The translations under genes and the position numbers were made by a program. From Pelosinus sp. UFO1 (lineage in GTDB: Bacteria; Bacillota; Negativicutes; DSM-13327), in assembly GCF_000725345.1 (NCBI RefSeq), contig NZ_CP008852.1, positions 3,712,001-3,776,000 on the forward strand: DNA of 64,000 bases. The letters are read 5' to 3'. The notes below the pieces were generated by a model that saw only the letters and a program-made list of their open reading frames with translations, made no database searches and had not been told where the DNA came from. Below are positions 45,104-53,960 of the stretch, piece after piece (position 1 is the stretch's first letter; each line of letters begins with the position of its first letter).

Positions 45104-47188
45104 TTAGAATGTTGCAATTACTGTTTCATCGGCTTTTGCTGTCATGCCAGAATATAGCTTCATCAGCGGGTATTCTGAAGAATTTGTAACAGCTAATATA
45201 ACAATTGAAGAATAGCCTTCCTTCTCAATCAATTTCTTATCAAACTTCACAAGCGTTTCGCCTGCTTTTACTTTCTGTCCTTGTTTTACAAATACATTGA
45301 AACCGCGACCTTCCATTTTTACCGTATCAATACCGATATGGATAAGGATTTCGACGCCGCTTGACAAACGCATACCGACTGCGTGACCAGATCCGTCCAT
45401 TACCATAGTGATTTCACCATCTGCTGGTGCTGTCACTATTTCAGTTTCCGGATATACAGCGATACCGTCACCCATCATTTTTTGTGAAAACATTTCATCT
45501 TTAACTTTCGTAATTGGAATGACTTTACCACTGATAAACGCCTTCAATGTTGTAGATTTATCTGTGCCAGATGCAGTTTCTGCGTCTGATGTATCTTGCA
45601 ATAATGCTTCAAAACGCTCTCTTACCTGTGGTACGGATAAGCCAACAATCACCTGTACCGCATGCCCATTTTTTACAAGTCCATGCGCGCCGGCTTTTGT
45701 AAATGTGCTTACTCCTTTGATCAGCGAATCATCTACGACTGTTACGCGAAGACGCGTAGCACAATTTGTTACATCCTTAATATTTTCCTTGCCACCAAGA
45801 GCTCCAAGAAATACCGCTGCCTTAATATCGCGTTCATCGACATTAATCATTCCTTCCATCGCTATCTTGGCTTTATACTCAGCTTTGGAATAAAGTTTAT
45901 CTTCTGCATCATCTTCGGTACGGCCTGGAGTTTTATAATCATTCTTCACAATAAGGTAACGGAACACGAAGAAGTAAATCGCTGTAAAACAAAGACCAAC
46001 TACGATTTGCATAATATAAGTTGTGGAATGATATTTAAATAATGGAATCCAGTTCTGTACGATGGCATCAATAAGTCCGCCACCGAAAGAACCAACTACA
46101 CCGAATAAGAAAAATGTTGCAGCAAGTGTTGCAGCAAGTACTGCATGCACTGCAAACAGTACAGGAGCGATGAATAGGAATGTAAATTCAAGCGGTTCTG
46201 TAATCCCGCAGATCACTGCCGTAATCGTTGCTGGAATCAACAGCCCGGCAACAGCTTTCTTTTTCGCTGGTTTCGCCGTAGCATAAATAGCAAGTGCAAT
46301 TCCTGGAACACCAAATATTTTGGAAGAACCATGTAAAGAGAAACCAGCCCCCGGGAACATTTCTTTCAACGATTGGGCTGAAGTCGCAAAATCTTGCAAA
46401 TGTTGCAACCAATACTGTTGAATTCCACCATCAACAATCGCTGGTCCAAAAATAAATGGCGTGTAAATGAAGTGATGTAGCCCCGTCGGAATTAAAATTC
46501 TTTCGCAGAAAGTATACATCCATACGCCAAGCGCATCACTCGCTTTTAAAAATTCCTGAAAAGTTCCAATTGTGTGCTGCACCGATGGCCATACCAAACA
46601 GAAAAAATACGCAACTGGCAACATGAAGAAGAATCCGGCTGCAACTACGAGAGACGACCCTTTGAATATGCCAAGATAATCGGGAAGATCTACATCAAAG
46701 AGACGATTATGCAGCCATACCGTAATTGCTGAAATCAAGATGGCTCCAAGCATACCAATGTCAAGCGTCTTGATATTCGCAATCATTGCAAGACCTGTGC
46801 CGCCACCTGCTTTGAGACTATAATCTACACCGAATGAAGGACCTGCTAGTGTGAGAATCCCTGAAACAAAATAATTGAACACAACATAGATTACAAATGA
46901 TTCCATACAGGCCCTTGCTTGATTTTTCTTTGCCAGACCAATTGGCAGAGAAATTGCAAATAAAAGTGGCATTTGCGCAAAGACTGTCCAAGATCCCTGT
47001 TCAATAACATACCAAACGTTGTACCAGAATGTACCCTTTGTCGCTATACTGCCGACAATATCCGGGTTCTTGAAAATAATGGATAATGACACCATGATAC
47101 CAAAGAAGGAAAACAGTATAACTGGCGTAAACATTGCTCCGCCGAACCGCTGTACATTTTGCATGACAATGTCCTTGTTGATCGACAT
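45104..47188 (-). CDS. PTS alpha-glucoside/maltose EIICBA
   Basis: One polypeptide holds all domains: IIC with about ten helices (MQNVQRFGGAMFTPVILFSF, later FGVPGIALAIYATAKPAKKK), IIB with the phosphorylated Cys in DVTNCATRLRV, and a C-terminal IIA with His in EILIHIGIDT. It imports and phosphorylates maltose-type sugars. About 694 residues; I chose the ATG at 47188 after GGAGGTGGGG. An extended frame to 47332 has no ribosome site. The adjacent GH4 enzyme handles the phosphorylated product. Confidence 0.9.
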   Translation of the reverse strand: MSINKDIVMQNVQRFGGAMFTPVILFSFFGIMVSLSIIFKNPDIVGSIATKGTFWYNVWYVIEQGSWTVFAQMPLLFAISLPIGLAKKNQARACMESFVIYVVFNYFVSGILTLAGPSFGVDYSLKAGGGTGLAMIANIKTLDIGMLGAILISAITVWLHNRLFDVDLPDYLGIFKGSSLVVAAGFFFMLPVAYFFCLVWPSVQHTIGTFQEFLKASDALGVWMYTFCERILIPTGLHHFIYTPFIFGPAIVDGGIQQYWLQHLQDFATSAQSLKEMFPGAGFSLHGSSKIFGVPGIALAIYATAKPAKKKAVAGLLIPATITAVICGITEPLEFTFLFIAPVLFAVHAVLAATLAATFFLFGVVGSFGGGLIDAIVQNWIPLFKYHSTTYIMQIVVGLCFTAIYFFVFRYLIVKNDYKTPGRTEDDAEDKLYSKAEYKAKIAMEGMINVDERDIKAAVFLGALGGKENIKDVTNCATRLRVTVVDDSLIKGVSTFTKAGAHGLVKNGHAVQVIVGLSVPQVRERFEALLQDTSDAETASGTDKSTTLKAFISGKVIPITKVKDEMFSQKMMGDGIAVYPETEIVTAPADGEITMVMDGSGHAVGMRLSSGVEILIHIGIDTVKMEGRGFNVFVKQGQKVKAGETLVKFDKKLIEKEGYSSIVILAVTNSSEYPLMKLYSGMTAKADETVIATF

Positions 47189-47454
47189 AACCCCACCTCC
47201 ATCAAATAGTGTTCCTTCACTCGCAAGCATTTCTTTAATTTTGAATTTTGCAAATTTTCTTTGCAGATACATAAAATTAATTCTCCTTATTGCAGGAATC
47301 TGTAGTACATGGTCTTTTGTCATGACAAACATTTTTTAGCTCAATTTGAAATCTTCTATTTCAAATTGCTTTATAAGATATCTTGGTTTTATCATAGCCC
47401 CTTATCACCACACATTCAATAGATTCAAAGCATTACGGCCCTATGACACAAATG

Positions 47455-47487
47455 TGTACCAAAGTACATTTTGCGTACTTTAGTACA
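47455..47487 (-). promoter_or_regulatory. Operator of the starch/maltodextrin operon
   Basis: TGTACCAAAGTAC (47455-47467) and GTACTTTAGTACA (47475-47487) are inverted 13-base arms with one mismatch and a 7-bp spacer. Each arm also has internal GTAC symmetry. The site lies between the RpiR gene and the PTS gene, as expected for the RpiR regulator. Confidence 0.6.
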
Positions 47488-47542
47488 TGTATATAAAAAT
47501 ATAAAACTGCCCTAAACTTTCGTCGAAGACAGTCTCATTTTT

Positions 47543-48313
47543 CTACTTTATTTTATTCTTGCGGTACAACTTATACTTTACATACCATATCTCTATCAGC
47601 AGGAAATACGGCAGCATTGACTGATACGGCATCTTGTCCTCATCTGCCTCATAGAGCTGAAACGTCGCCGGTGTAACATATAGATTCTCTGTACTCAGAC
47701 CCGCCAGTGTATTATCATGTAACCGAGTAATCGATATAAGCGGTACATCCTTGAGCTGCAGCTTCTGCGCAAACTCCACCGCCATCGGCGTCTCACCGCT
47801 CAATGAAACAATAATAACCAGATCATCCGGCGTCATCATCTTGGCCAACGAATGAAACTCCTCCTGCCCTCGCACCTCGTAGATCAATACATCATCAAAA
47901 AAGAAAAGCCTCTTTATCTCCTGTACAACATTGCTCTGTACGTACCCCGAGGCATAAGCAAATACCCGCTTGGCACCGTACATGAGCCTGCTGGCACCAT
48001 CAAAATTGCGTTTAACGATTTCCTTCCAGCTATGCTGATAAAAGCTTGTTATAGCCTCAAGCACATCCTTCTCATCACCAATGTTTCGTTCCTCTTCCAT
48101 CTTCAATACAGCCTTCAGGTCGCCGAATCCGTCAAACGAAAGTTTCTTGGCAAACCGTACCACGGTCGTACTCGATACGCAGCATTCCTTGGCTAAATCA
48201 TGGATCGACATATGCCGGCATCTTTGCTTATGATTAAAAATATACTTCCATATCCCCATATCAGTCTGGTTCAAAGACGCTTTACGCTTATTAATCATTT
48301 CTTCTAATTTCAT
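47543..48313 (-). CDS. RpiR-family regulator of the starch/maltodextrin operon
   Basis: The N-terminal HTH_6 domain (HMSIHDLAKECCVSSTTVVR, then FAKKLSFDGFGDLKAVL) is followed by a SIS domain (RVFAYASGYVQSNVVQEIKR, then VIIVSLSGETPMAVEFA) that binds a sugar phosphate. RpiR-type MalR/GlvR proteins control GH4/PTS operons. I chose the ATG at 48313, seven bases after GGAG. The operon begins 350 bp downstream behind an inverted-repeat operator. Confidence 0.87.
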   Translation of the reverse strand: MKLEEMINKRKASLNQTDMGIWKYIFNHKQRCRHMSIHDLAKECCVSSTTVVRFAKKLSFDGFGDLKAVLKMEEERNIGDEKDVLEAITSFYQHSWKEIVKRNFDGASRLMYGAKRVFAYASGYVQSNVVQEIKRLFFFDDVLIYEVRGQEEFHSLAKMMTPDDLVIIVSLSGETPMAVEFAQKLQLKDVPLISITRLHDNTLAGLSTENLYVTPATFQLYEADEDKMPYQSMLPYFLLIEIWYVKYKLYRKNKIK

Positions 48314-48630
48314 CTTCAAGCTCCTATTTTGCAAACAATTGCATTAGTCAAAATCCATTTTCGCTTCTATCCTTTTATTTCTCCGACAGGAATGACTTTC
48401 CACATACACTACATATTCCCGGAAAATTGCAGATAAGTAACCTTTTCTTGAATCGATTTTTGCAATTGTTCAAGGCTCGAAAAAATTGAATTGCTCCAGT
48501 CATGTATATATTCCCTTTTTATTACATGATTCCTCCCAGAAGATTTAAGCCAGTTTACAAATTTATCTCCCGATACCTAACATCATTTGTTATCGTTTTG
48601 ATTAATACGCCTAATTCTGTTGATTAAAAT
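48314..48630. other. Gap upstream of the RpiR gene
   Basis: No gene is seen. AACAATTGCA (about 48339) and TGCAATTGTT (about 48450) are inverted copies 110 bp apart and could be regulator sites in the promoter region. Confidence 0.35.
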
Positions 48631-48672
48631 ACAAAGCTCCTGCAAGGCTAGGCTGCCTTGCAGGAGTTTGTC
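48631..48672 (+). repeat. Hairpin repeat, copy 11
   Basis: ACAAAGCTCCTGCAAGGC and GCCTTGCAGGAGTTTGT around TAGGCT. It directly follows the short minus-strand ORF at 48674. Confidence 0.9.
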
Positions 48673-48673
48673 T

Positions 48674-48745
48674 TTACTTCTTGTTTACTATAGGAATTTG
48701 CTTTTTTGCTACTACTTTCCTAATACTATAAATTAGACTTAGCAT
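48674..48745 (-). CDS. 23-aa ORF with a strong ribosome site
   Basis: ATG at 48745 follows AAGGGGGTGAG and encodes MLSLIYSIRKVVAKKQIPIV plus NKK. The stop is two bases before the hairpin repeat, which would act as terminator. The basic amphipathic sequence could be a small membrane peptide or regulatory ORF. No homologue is recalled. Confidence 0.35.
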   Translation of the reverse strand: MLSLIYSIRKVVAKKQIPIVNKK

Positions 48746-48858
48746 ACTCACCCCCTTGTATTGTCTCTCAAAGCTAACTATTAGACATATAATGAATAAT
48801 ACACTATTGACTCTTATATACCATATTATATATTGACTAATAGAAAGGAGGAAGACTT

Positions 48859-49455
48859 GTGCTCAAGAACACTTATTATTCATCTAAAAACAATTATGCA
48901 TGTCCGTCCTCATGCACGCCTGATATGGATGAGTGTCCAAATCATCCTGACTTATATTTGCTTAGAGATGCTGCAGCGGATGAACGGGGAGCAATTGCAG
49001 ATTATTTGACCTGTGCAGTAGACACTTGTTTAGAAATTTTCCTGGACGTAGCCAAAGATGAAATGCAACATTTTGTAGAAACCATGAGACTTATATCCTT
49101 ATTCGATCCTATACAGGCTCAAAGGCTTCAAGAAGAAGACCTTGGAGTATTAACGATGGAGAGAACTATCCGTAAACCAAAATGGGTCCCCTCAAAAATT
49201 ACCCAATATGACCAAGACGTGCAGGTAACTCCCCCTAATAAAAAAGACCTACCCGCAATACGTTGCCTTACCAAAGCAATACAAGATGAACTTCATGCAA
49301 TAAATAAGTATCAGAAATATATGAACCAAGCTGATGACCCTCGCGTAATGGAACATTTTTGTAAACTCATGAATGAAGAAAAGGAACACGTCGCAGAATT
49401 TACTGCTGCATTATTTAAAATAACTCATGAACCGCTGCAAGAGGAAAATGATTGA
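48859..49455 (+). CDS. Ferritin-like di-iron protein
   Basis: Two halves each supply E-x6-Y and E-x2-H elements: DERGAIADYLT and DEMQHFVE in the first, DELHAINKYQKYM and EEKEHVAEF in the second. This is the four-helix di-metal site of rubrerythrin or Mn-catalase-like proteins, without a rubredoxin domain. The N-terminus has four Cys (CPSSCTPDMDECPNH) that may bind a metal. The GTG at 48859 follows AAAGGAGG. A role in peroxide defence or as a spore-associated protein is plausible. Confidence 0.8.
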   Translation: MLKNTYYSSKNNYACPSSCTPDMDECPNHPDLYLLRDAAADERGAIADYLTCAVDTCLEIFLDVAKDEMQHFVETMRLISLFDPIQAQRLQEEDLGVLTMERTIRKPKWVPSKITQYDQDVQVTPPNKKDLPAIRCLTKAIQDELHAINKYQKYMNQADDPRVMEHFCKLMNEEKEHVAEFTAALFKITHEPLQEEND

Positions 49456-49458
49456 ATT

Positions 49459-49507
49459 TGAAAAGAAGTGAAGTATCTTAAAGAATAAGACACTTCACTT
49501 CTTTTAG
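49459..49507 (+). terminator. Terminator of the ferritin-like gene
   Basis: AAAAGAAGTGAAGT and ACTTCACTTCTTTT are perfect arms with an inner TCTT/AAGA pair. Confidence 0.87.
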
Positions 49508-49586
49508 GAAAGGATATTCGTATTGAGAGACTCCCAGCCACGACCTTGAAAATCCGATCATTTAAATACTATGAAGTTAAATTTAA

Positions 49587-50198
49587 CTATTTATTTCCAT
49601 CATTTCTATAAGCAGTACTTTCATACTCCATAATATCAATCGTATGTAAAACGACTTTTTCACCAAATATCCTTAACACAATGTGTAACGCTGCATCGAT
49701 ACCAGCAGAGATTCCCGCAGAAGTGACGATCTTCCCAGTATCAACATAGCGACTCTTCTGAACGACATTAATAGATAAATCGATTTCAGATAGTTTGTCA
49801 TAAAAGTAATGATGGGTAGTAGCCGCCAAGCCTTTAAGCAAACCTGCCTTGGCAAGCAACATCGCCCCATTGCATACAGAAAAAGTGATTTCTGTATGCC
49901 GATTTTGGCTTTCAATCCATTTCGAGATTGCATCATTGGAAATAAGCTCCGGTCGAATATCACCTCCAGGTATCACTAGTACATCTGTCTGTGGGCAATC
50001 AGAAAAATCGTAATCGGCTTTTACGATCAGTCCATTGCTAGTGCGAATCTCTCCCTTTTGTGCACTCACTGTAAAAACATCAAAATACTGTTGTGGTGCC
50101 ATAAGATTTGCAGCTGTAAATACTTCATATGGCCCAGCAAAATCCATTAATTCTACACCATTAAATAAGAAAATACCTACCCTTTTAATTAGTCCCAT
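49587..50198 (-). CDS. DJ-1/PfpI family protein (isonitrile hydratase-like)
   Basis: The fold starts RVGIFLFNGVELMDFAGPYE, has VLVIPGGDIRPEL, and the nucleophile FSVCNGAMLLAKAGLLKG (Cys at about residue 110), then ATTHHYFYD. The Asp-Phe-Ala-Gly-Pro and Cys-Asn-Gly-Ala pattern is shared with isonitrile hydratase InhA and the GATase domain of GlxA/AraC regulators; here no AraC domain follows. I chose the ATG at 50198 after GGGAGG. Confidence 0.85.
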   Translation of the reverse strand: MGLIKRVGIFLFNGVELMDFAGPYEVFTAANLMAPQQYFDVFTVSAQKGEIRTSNGLIVKADYDFSDCPQTDVLVIPGGDIRPELISNDAISKWIESQNRHTEITFSVCNGAMLLAKAGLLKGLAATTHHYFYDKLSEIDLSINVVQKSRYVDTGKIVTSAGISAGIDAALHIVLRIFGEKVVLHTIDIMEYESTAYRNDGNK

Positions 50199-50329
50199 TG
50201 TAACCTCCCGAATCTCGTTTTTAATCTCGTGCACGTGATACTTCTATTACAACATGCAAACTGGTCTTAGAAAAGGTCCAGATTTCATTCTCTTAACATA
50301 GCCAGTTTTAGAATGTTTACAATGTCCTT

Positions 50330-50390
50330 ACTACAGAATCGCGGGGACGATCCTTTGACTAGCAAAAAAATAAAGCCATGATAATCATGG
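50330..50390. repeat. GGGACGATCCT fragment plus small hairpin
   Basis: ACAGAATCGCGGGGACGATCC at 50333-50353 (split here as motif core GGGGACGATCC) matches the GGGACGGTTCT fragments elsewhere. GCCATGAT/ATCATGGC at 50373-50389 forms a short hairpin. Confidence 0.45.
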
Positions 50391-50468
50391 CACAAATTCA
50401 AAATCGTCTATTCTCTTATGGGGTGAATCCCTAAACTATTCAGATAGTAAAATAGCTGGTTTGCCGTA

Positions 50469-51068
50469 TTAGATTGTACCACCAAGTTCTCTTATTTGTT
50501 GTTTCGCTTTTTCAATATTAGGGTCAGCAGAAGGTGCATAGCGTATAAATAAGTTATAAGCCTCTAACGCCTCGGAGTTATGTCCTGATTTTTTACAAAT
50601 CGTTGCCTTATTAAAATAAGAATCCGCATCTTGTGGATTTAATTCAATGGCTTTCGTATAGTCCACTAGCGCTAAGTCGGATTTACCTTTATTATCATAA
50701 ATAACTCCACGATTCGCATAAGCATCAGCACCCTGTGGATTTAATTCAATGGCCTTGGTATAATCTAGAATCGCTAGGTCATATTCGCCTTTGTTATCGT
50801 AAATAACGCCTCGATTAGTATAACTATCGGCATCTAGCGGATCTAACTCAATTGCTTTTGTATAATCCATAATCGCTAGATCATATTCGCCTTTAATATC
50901 ATAAATAACCCCACGATTAATGAAAGCATCCGGATCTTGTGGGTTTAACTCAATCGCCTTAGTATACGCGAAAAGGGCATTATCATAATCCTCTTTAATG
51001 TCATAATCATACCCTTTATTAAACCATTGAATAGCAGTTAAAGAATGCTCATCTTCATTCGCAATCAT
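50469..51068 (-). CDS. TPR-repeat protein
   Basis: Five tetratricopeptide repeats fill almost all 199 residues, each close to NRGVIYDNKGEYDLAILDYT with KAIELNPQ between. The central repeats are nearly identical, also at DNA level (about 102-bp units), suggesting recent duplication. TPRs bind other proteins; no signal peptide or catalytic domain is present. The ATG at 51068 follows AAAGGAG. Confidence 0.87.
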   Translation of the reverse strand: MIANEDEHSLTAIQWFNKGYDYDIKEDYDNALFAYTKAIELNPQDPDAFINRGVIYDIKGEYDLAIMDYTKAIELDPLDADSYTNRGVIYDNKGEYDLAILDYTKAIELNPQGADAYANRGVIYDNKGKSDLALVDYTKAIELNPQDADSYFNKATICKKSGHNSEALEAYNLFIRYAPSADPNIEKAKQQIRELGGTI

Positions 51069-51271
51069 ATCAATATACTCCTTTTCCTATATAAAATATT
51101 TACTTAAAGTATATCATCTACACATTAATAGAGCCAGCTTATACCAATACGAAATAAGATCCCCATAGCTACCATGTAGCAACATTAACACATACATTAT
51201 TATTGACCAGTAATAAATTTTCACTCGGTAGCAATTTGCTTAATTTTAATATTGGTCGATACTTAGCAAAA

Positions 51272-51313
51272 AACAAATTCCTGCAAGGCTGGGCTGCTTT
51301 GCAGGAGTTTGTC
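51272..51313 (+). repeat. Hairpin repeat, copy 12
   Basis: ACAAATTCCTGCAA and TTTGCAGGAGTTTGTC around GGCTGGGCTGC. Lies 30 bp past the last gene of the oxoacid operon. Confidence 0.9.
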
Positions 51314-51341
51314 GTTATATTATTATTTATTCATAAGACGA

Positions 51342-51890
51342 CTATTCAATACCTATGTTCTCTACTGCTTTGTAGCCTCTTATCATGGCTTCTTTATTTA
51401 GCTCCACAATCTGAGGTTTAGAGGCGAACTTTTTAGCAAAAGCAGTAACAGCCGCTTCCATTTCGACGGCATGCGTAGCGGCTAGCAGGGCTCCTAAAGC
51501 AACCACATTGATCACCTTAGGGCTGCCTAGTTCTGTCGCAATGTCATTTATCGGTACATTATAAACATGAATATCAGAACGCTGAACAGGTTTATCAATG
51601 AGTGAACTATTGATAATGAGAACTCCCTTGCTCTGTACTGTTTGCTCAAATCGATCAAGAGAGGGTAAATTTAAAACCACTGCGGCCGTCGGCTCAGTAA
51701 CCATCGGCGCACCTATGGATCTTTCATCAATAATGACGGAGCAATTTGCGGTCCCCCCCCTCATTTCAGGACCATAAGAAGGCATCCAAGACACGTGCTT
51801 GCCTTCCAGCATCCCTGCATAAGTTAACAACTGGCCCATAACCATAACCCCTTGACCGCCAAATCCTGAAATAATAATCTCGTGTCGCAT
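51342..51890 (-). CDS. 2-oxoacid:ferredoxin oxidoreductase, gamma subunit
   Basis: The POR_gamma domain is clear: EIIISGFGGQGVMVMGQLLT at the start, SWMPSYGPEMRGGTANCSVI, then VNVVALGALLAATHAV. About 182 residues. It forms the heterotetramer with the ferredoxin, alpha and beta subunits encoded just upstream. The ATG at 51890 follows GGGGTGAG, four bases after the beta stop. Last gene of the operon. Confidence 0.9.
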   Translation of the reverse strand: MRHEIIISGFGGQGVMVMGQLLTYAGMLEGKHVSWMPSYGPEMRGGTANCSVIIDERSIGAPMVTEPTAAVVLNLPSLDRFEQTVQSKGVLIINSSLIDKPVQRSDIHVYNVPINDIATELGSPKVINVVALGALLAATHAVEMEAAVTAFAKKFASKPQIVELNKEAMIRGYKAVENIGIE

Positions 51891-51894
51891 CTTC

Positions 51895-52638
51895 TCACCC
51901 CTGAATATTTTTATAAACATTGAGCGGAAATTGTGGAATCATATTTTCTTTCAGCCATTTTTTTGCTTCTATCGGGGATTTACCCCAGTTAGTTGGGCAA
52001 GTAGCCAAAACCTCTACCATGGCAAACCCTTCTCCGCGAATTTGTACTTGGAAGGCCGTTTTAATTGCAGTCTTAGCCTTCGCCATATTGGCAGGATCAT
52101 TGACACAAACACGGGCAATAAACTTTGCCCCATCAAGAGTTGCCAGCATTTCTGACAAACGTATGGGCCAACCAGCCGAGGAGCTTTGGCGTCCATAAGG
52201 GCTGGTAGCCGTTACTTGATCTACTAATGTAGTCGGTGCCAATTGACCACCGGTCATGCCATAAATAGCATTATTCACAAATATTGCTGTTATTCTCTCG
52301 CCCCGGGCAGCCGCATGGACCATTTCTGCTGTGCCAATGGCTGCAGCATCACCGTCTCCTTGGTAAGTAAACACGACTTTATCTGGATGTACCCGTTTTA
52401 TCCCAGTGGCCACTGCTGGCGCGCGGCCATGAGCCGCTTGCTGGGTGTCCACATTAAAATAGTTATATGCCAAAACCGAACATCCTACTGGTACCACACC
52501 GATTGCTGTCTTCTGTATTTCTAGTTCATCAATCACCTCAGCTACCAAGCGGTGAATGATTCCGTGCTGGCAACCTGGGCAATAATGAGTTGCTACATCA
52601 ACTAGGGAATCAGGTCTTGCAAACAACTTTTCCACCAT
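51895..52638 (-). CDS. 2-oxoacid:ferredoxin oxidoreductase, beta (TPP) subunit
   Basis: CPGCQHGIIHRLVAE binds the cofactor region, FTYQGDGDAAAIGTAEMVHA is the thiamine-diphosphate motif (GDG...N with IFVNNAIYGMTGGQ). It converts the branched-chain 2-oxoacid to acyl-CoA, CO2 and reduced ferredoxin. I chose the ATG at 52638 after AAAGGGGG, one base after the alpha stop. Confidence 0.9.
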   Translation of the reverse strand: MVEKLFARPDSLVDVATHYCPGCQHGIIHRLVAEVIDELEIQKTAIGVVPVGCSVLAYNYFNVDTQQAAHGRAPAVATGIKRVHPDKVVFTYQGDGDAAAIGTAEMVHAAARGERITAIFVNNAIYGMTGGQLAPTTLVDQVTATSPYGRQSSSAGWPIRLSEMLATLDGAKFIARVCVNDPANMAKAKTAIKTAFQVQIRGEGFAMVEVLATCPTNWGKSPIEAKKWLKENMIPQFPLNVYKNIQG

Positions 52639-52639
52639 G

Positions 52640-53707
52640 TTATTTGCCCCCTTTGGTCTCAAATATTTTGATTATCTGCTCATAAATTTCTTTGGGGCTC
52701 ATTATCATACCACCGGTGCGGCCATAAAAATGAACCGGTTTAGCACATTGAATCGCAAGACTTACATCTTCCACCATTTGTCCGGCGCTAAGTTCAACCG
52801 TTAGAACAGCAATTGCTTTTCTTACAGCATTCGCTAACGCAGCCTTAGGAAAGGGCCACAAGGTGATAGGTCGGAATAAACCTACTTTTAGACCCTCCGA
52901 TCTAGCCATTTCTACAGCTGTAAACGCAATGCGAGAGGCGATTCCGTAAGCAACAAGTATTAGCTCAGCATCTTCAGTATGAATTTCTTCCCAACGAGTT
53001 TCTTTTTCTTGGAGTAAGGCATACTTCTTTTGCAGTCTATTGTTGGCCTGCTCCAGCATTTCTGGCTTTAATTGTAGGGTATTGATGATGTTAGGTTCAC
53101 TCCGTTCACCCATGCCAGTTGTCGCCCACGGTTTTTCCACTGCTATTACAGGCATGTCATGAAAGCTGGCCGGTTCCATCATTTGCCCTAGAGCACCATC
53201 GCCTAAGATCATTACTGGATTTAAATATTGGTCTGCCAAATTAAAAGCGTGTATTGTTAGCTCAGCCATTTCCTGCACACTGTTAGGAGCTACTACAATT
53301 ACATGGTAGTCTCCATGGCCACCACCTTTGGTAGCTTGGAAATAATCCGCCTGCCCAGGTTGTATGCCACCTAATCCTGGACCGCCTCTCATAATATTAA
53401 CAATTACACAAGGTAACTCCGCAGCCGCAATATAGGAAATCCCTTCCTGCTTAAGGCTCATTCCAGGACTGGATGAAGAAGTCATTACTCTGCCACCGGC
53501 ACCAGCGGCACCATATACCATATTAATTGCTGCAATTTCACTTTCTGCCTGTAAAAAAGTACCGCCAACTTCAGGCAAACGCTTGGCCATATATTCAATC
53601 AACTCCGACTGGGGGGTAATCGGGTATCCAAAGTAATATTTGCAACCCGCAACTACCGCAGCCTCACCAATCGCTTCGTTGCCTTTCATTAATATTTTTT
53701 CGGCCAT
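52640..53707 (-). CDS. vorB: 2-oxoacid:ferredoxin oxidoreductase, alpha subunit (VorB type)
   Basis: The N-terminus (MKGNEAIGEAAVVAGCKYYF, GYPITPQSELIEYMAKRLPE) and VMTSSSSPGMSLKQEGISYI are typical of KorA/VorB alpha subunits, and the C-terminal domain (GLFRPITLWPFPKAAL) completes it. The single-domain alpha of 355 residues and the neighbouring leucine-type dehydrogenase favour 3-methyl-2-oxobutanoate (branched-chain) oxidoreductase over the 2-oxoglutarate type. Confidence 0.88.
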   Translation of the reverse strand: MAEKILMKGNEAIGEAAVVAGCKYYFGYPITPQSELIEYMAKRLPEVGGTFLQAESEIAAINMVYGAAGAGGRVMTSSSSPGMSLKQEGISYIAAAELPCVIVNIMRGGPGLGGIQPGQADYFQATKGGGHGDYHVIVVAPNSVQEMAELTIHAFNLADQYLNPVMILGDGALGQMMEPASFHDMPVIAVEKPWATTGMGERSEPNIINTLQLKPEMLEQANNRLQKKYALLQEKETRWEEIHTEDAELILVAYGIASRIAFTAVEMARSEGLKVGLFRPITLWPFPKAALANAVRKAIAVLTVELSAGQMVEDVSLAIQCAKPVHFYGRTGGMIMSPKEIYEQIIKIFETKGGK

Positions 53708-53723
53708 CTTTTCTCACTCCAAT

Positions 53724-53927
53724 CTACTTGTAAATTTCAATGACTACGTCTGGACAAGCTTTTGCGCACAAAGCACATCCAATACATTTGAGATTATCGG
53801 GACAGGTGGCCGGCTGGTAGCCCTTGCTGTTAAATGTATCAGACATAACAATAATCTTTTGCGGACAAGCATCACGACAAAGTTCACAGCCCTTACAGCG
53901 TTCTTCTCGAAACACCGGTTTTGGCAC
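53724..53927 (-). CDS. 2-oxoacid:ferredoxin oxidoreductase, delta (2x4Fe-4S) subunit
   Basis: A 67-residue ferredoxin with two C-x2-C-x2-C-x3-C-P motifs: CKGCELCRDACP and CIGCALCAKACP. It passes electrons from the TPP centre to ferredoxin. Starts with GTG at 53927 after GGGGGAA and lies 16 bp before the alpha gene. Confidence 0.9.
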   Translation of the reverse strand: MPKPVFREERCKGCELCRDACPQKIIVMSDTFNSKGYQPATCPDNLKCIGCALCAKACPDVVIEIYK

Positions 53928-53960
53928 AATACATTCCCCCTAATCACTTTTTAAAATTAT

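Noticed and set aside
45408-46286. Plus-strand ORFs opposite the PTS gene
   Set aside because: Shadows of EIICBA codons; no ribosome sites or domains.
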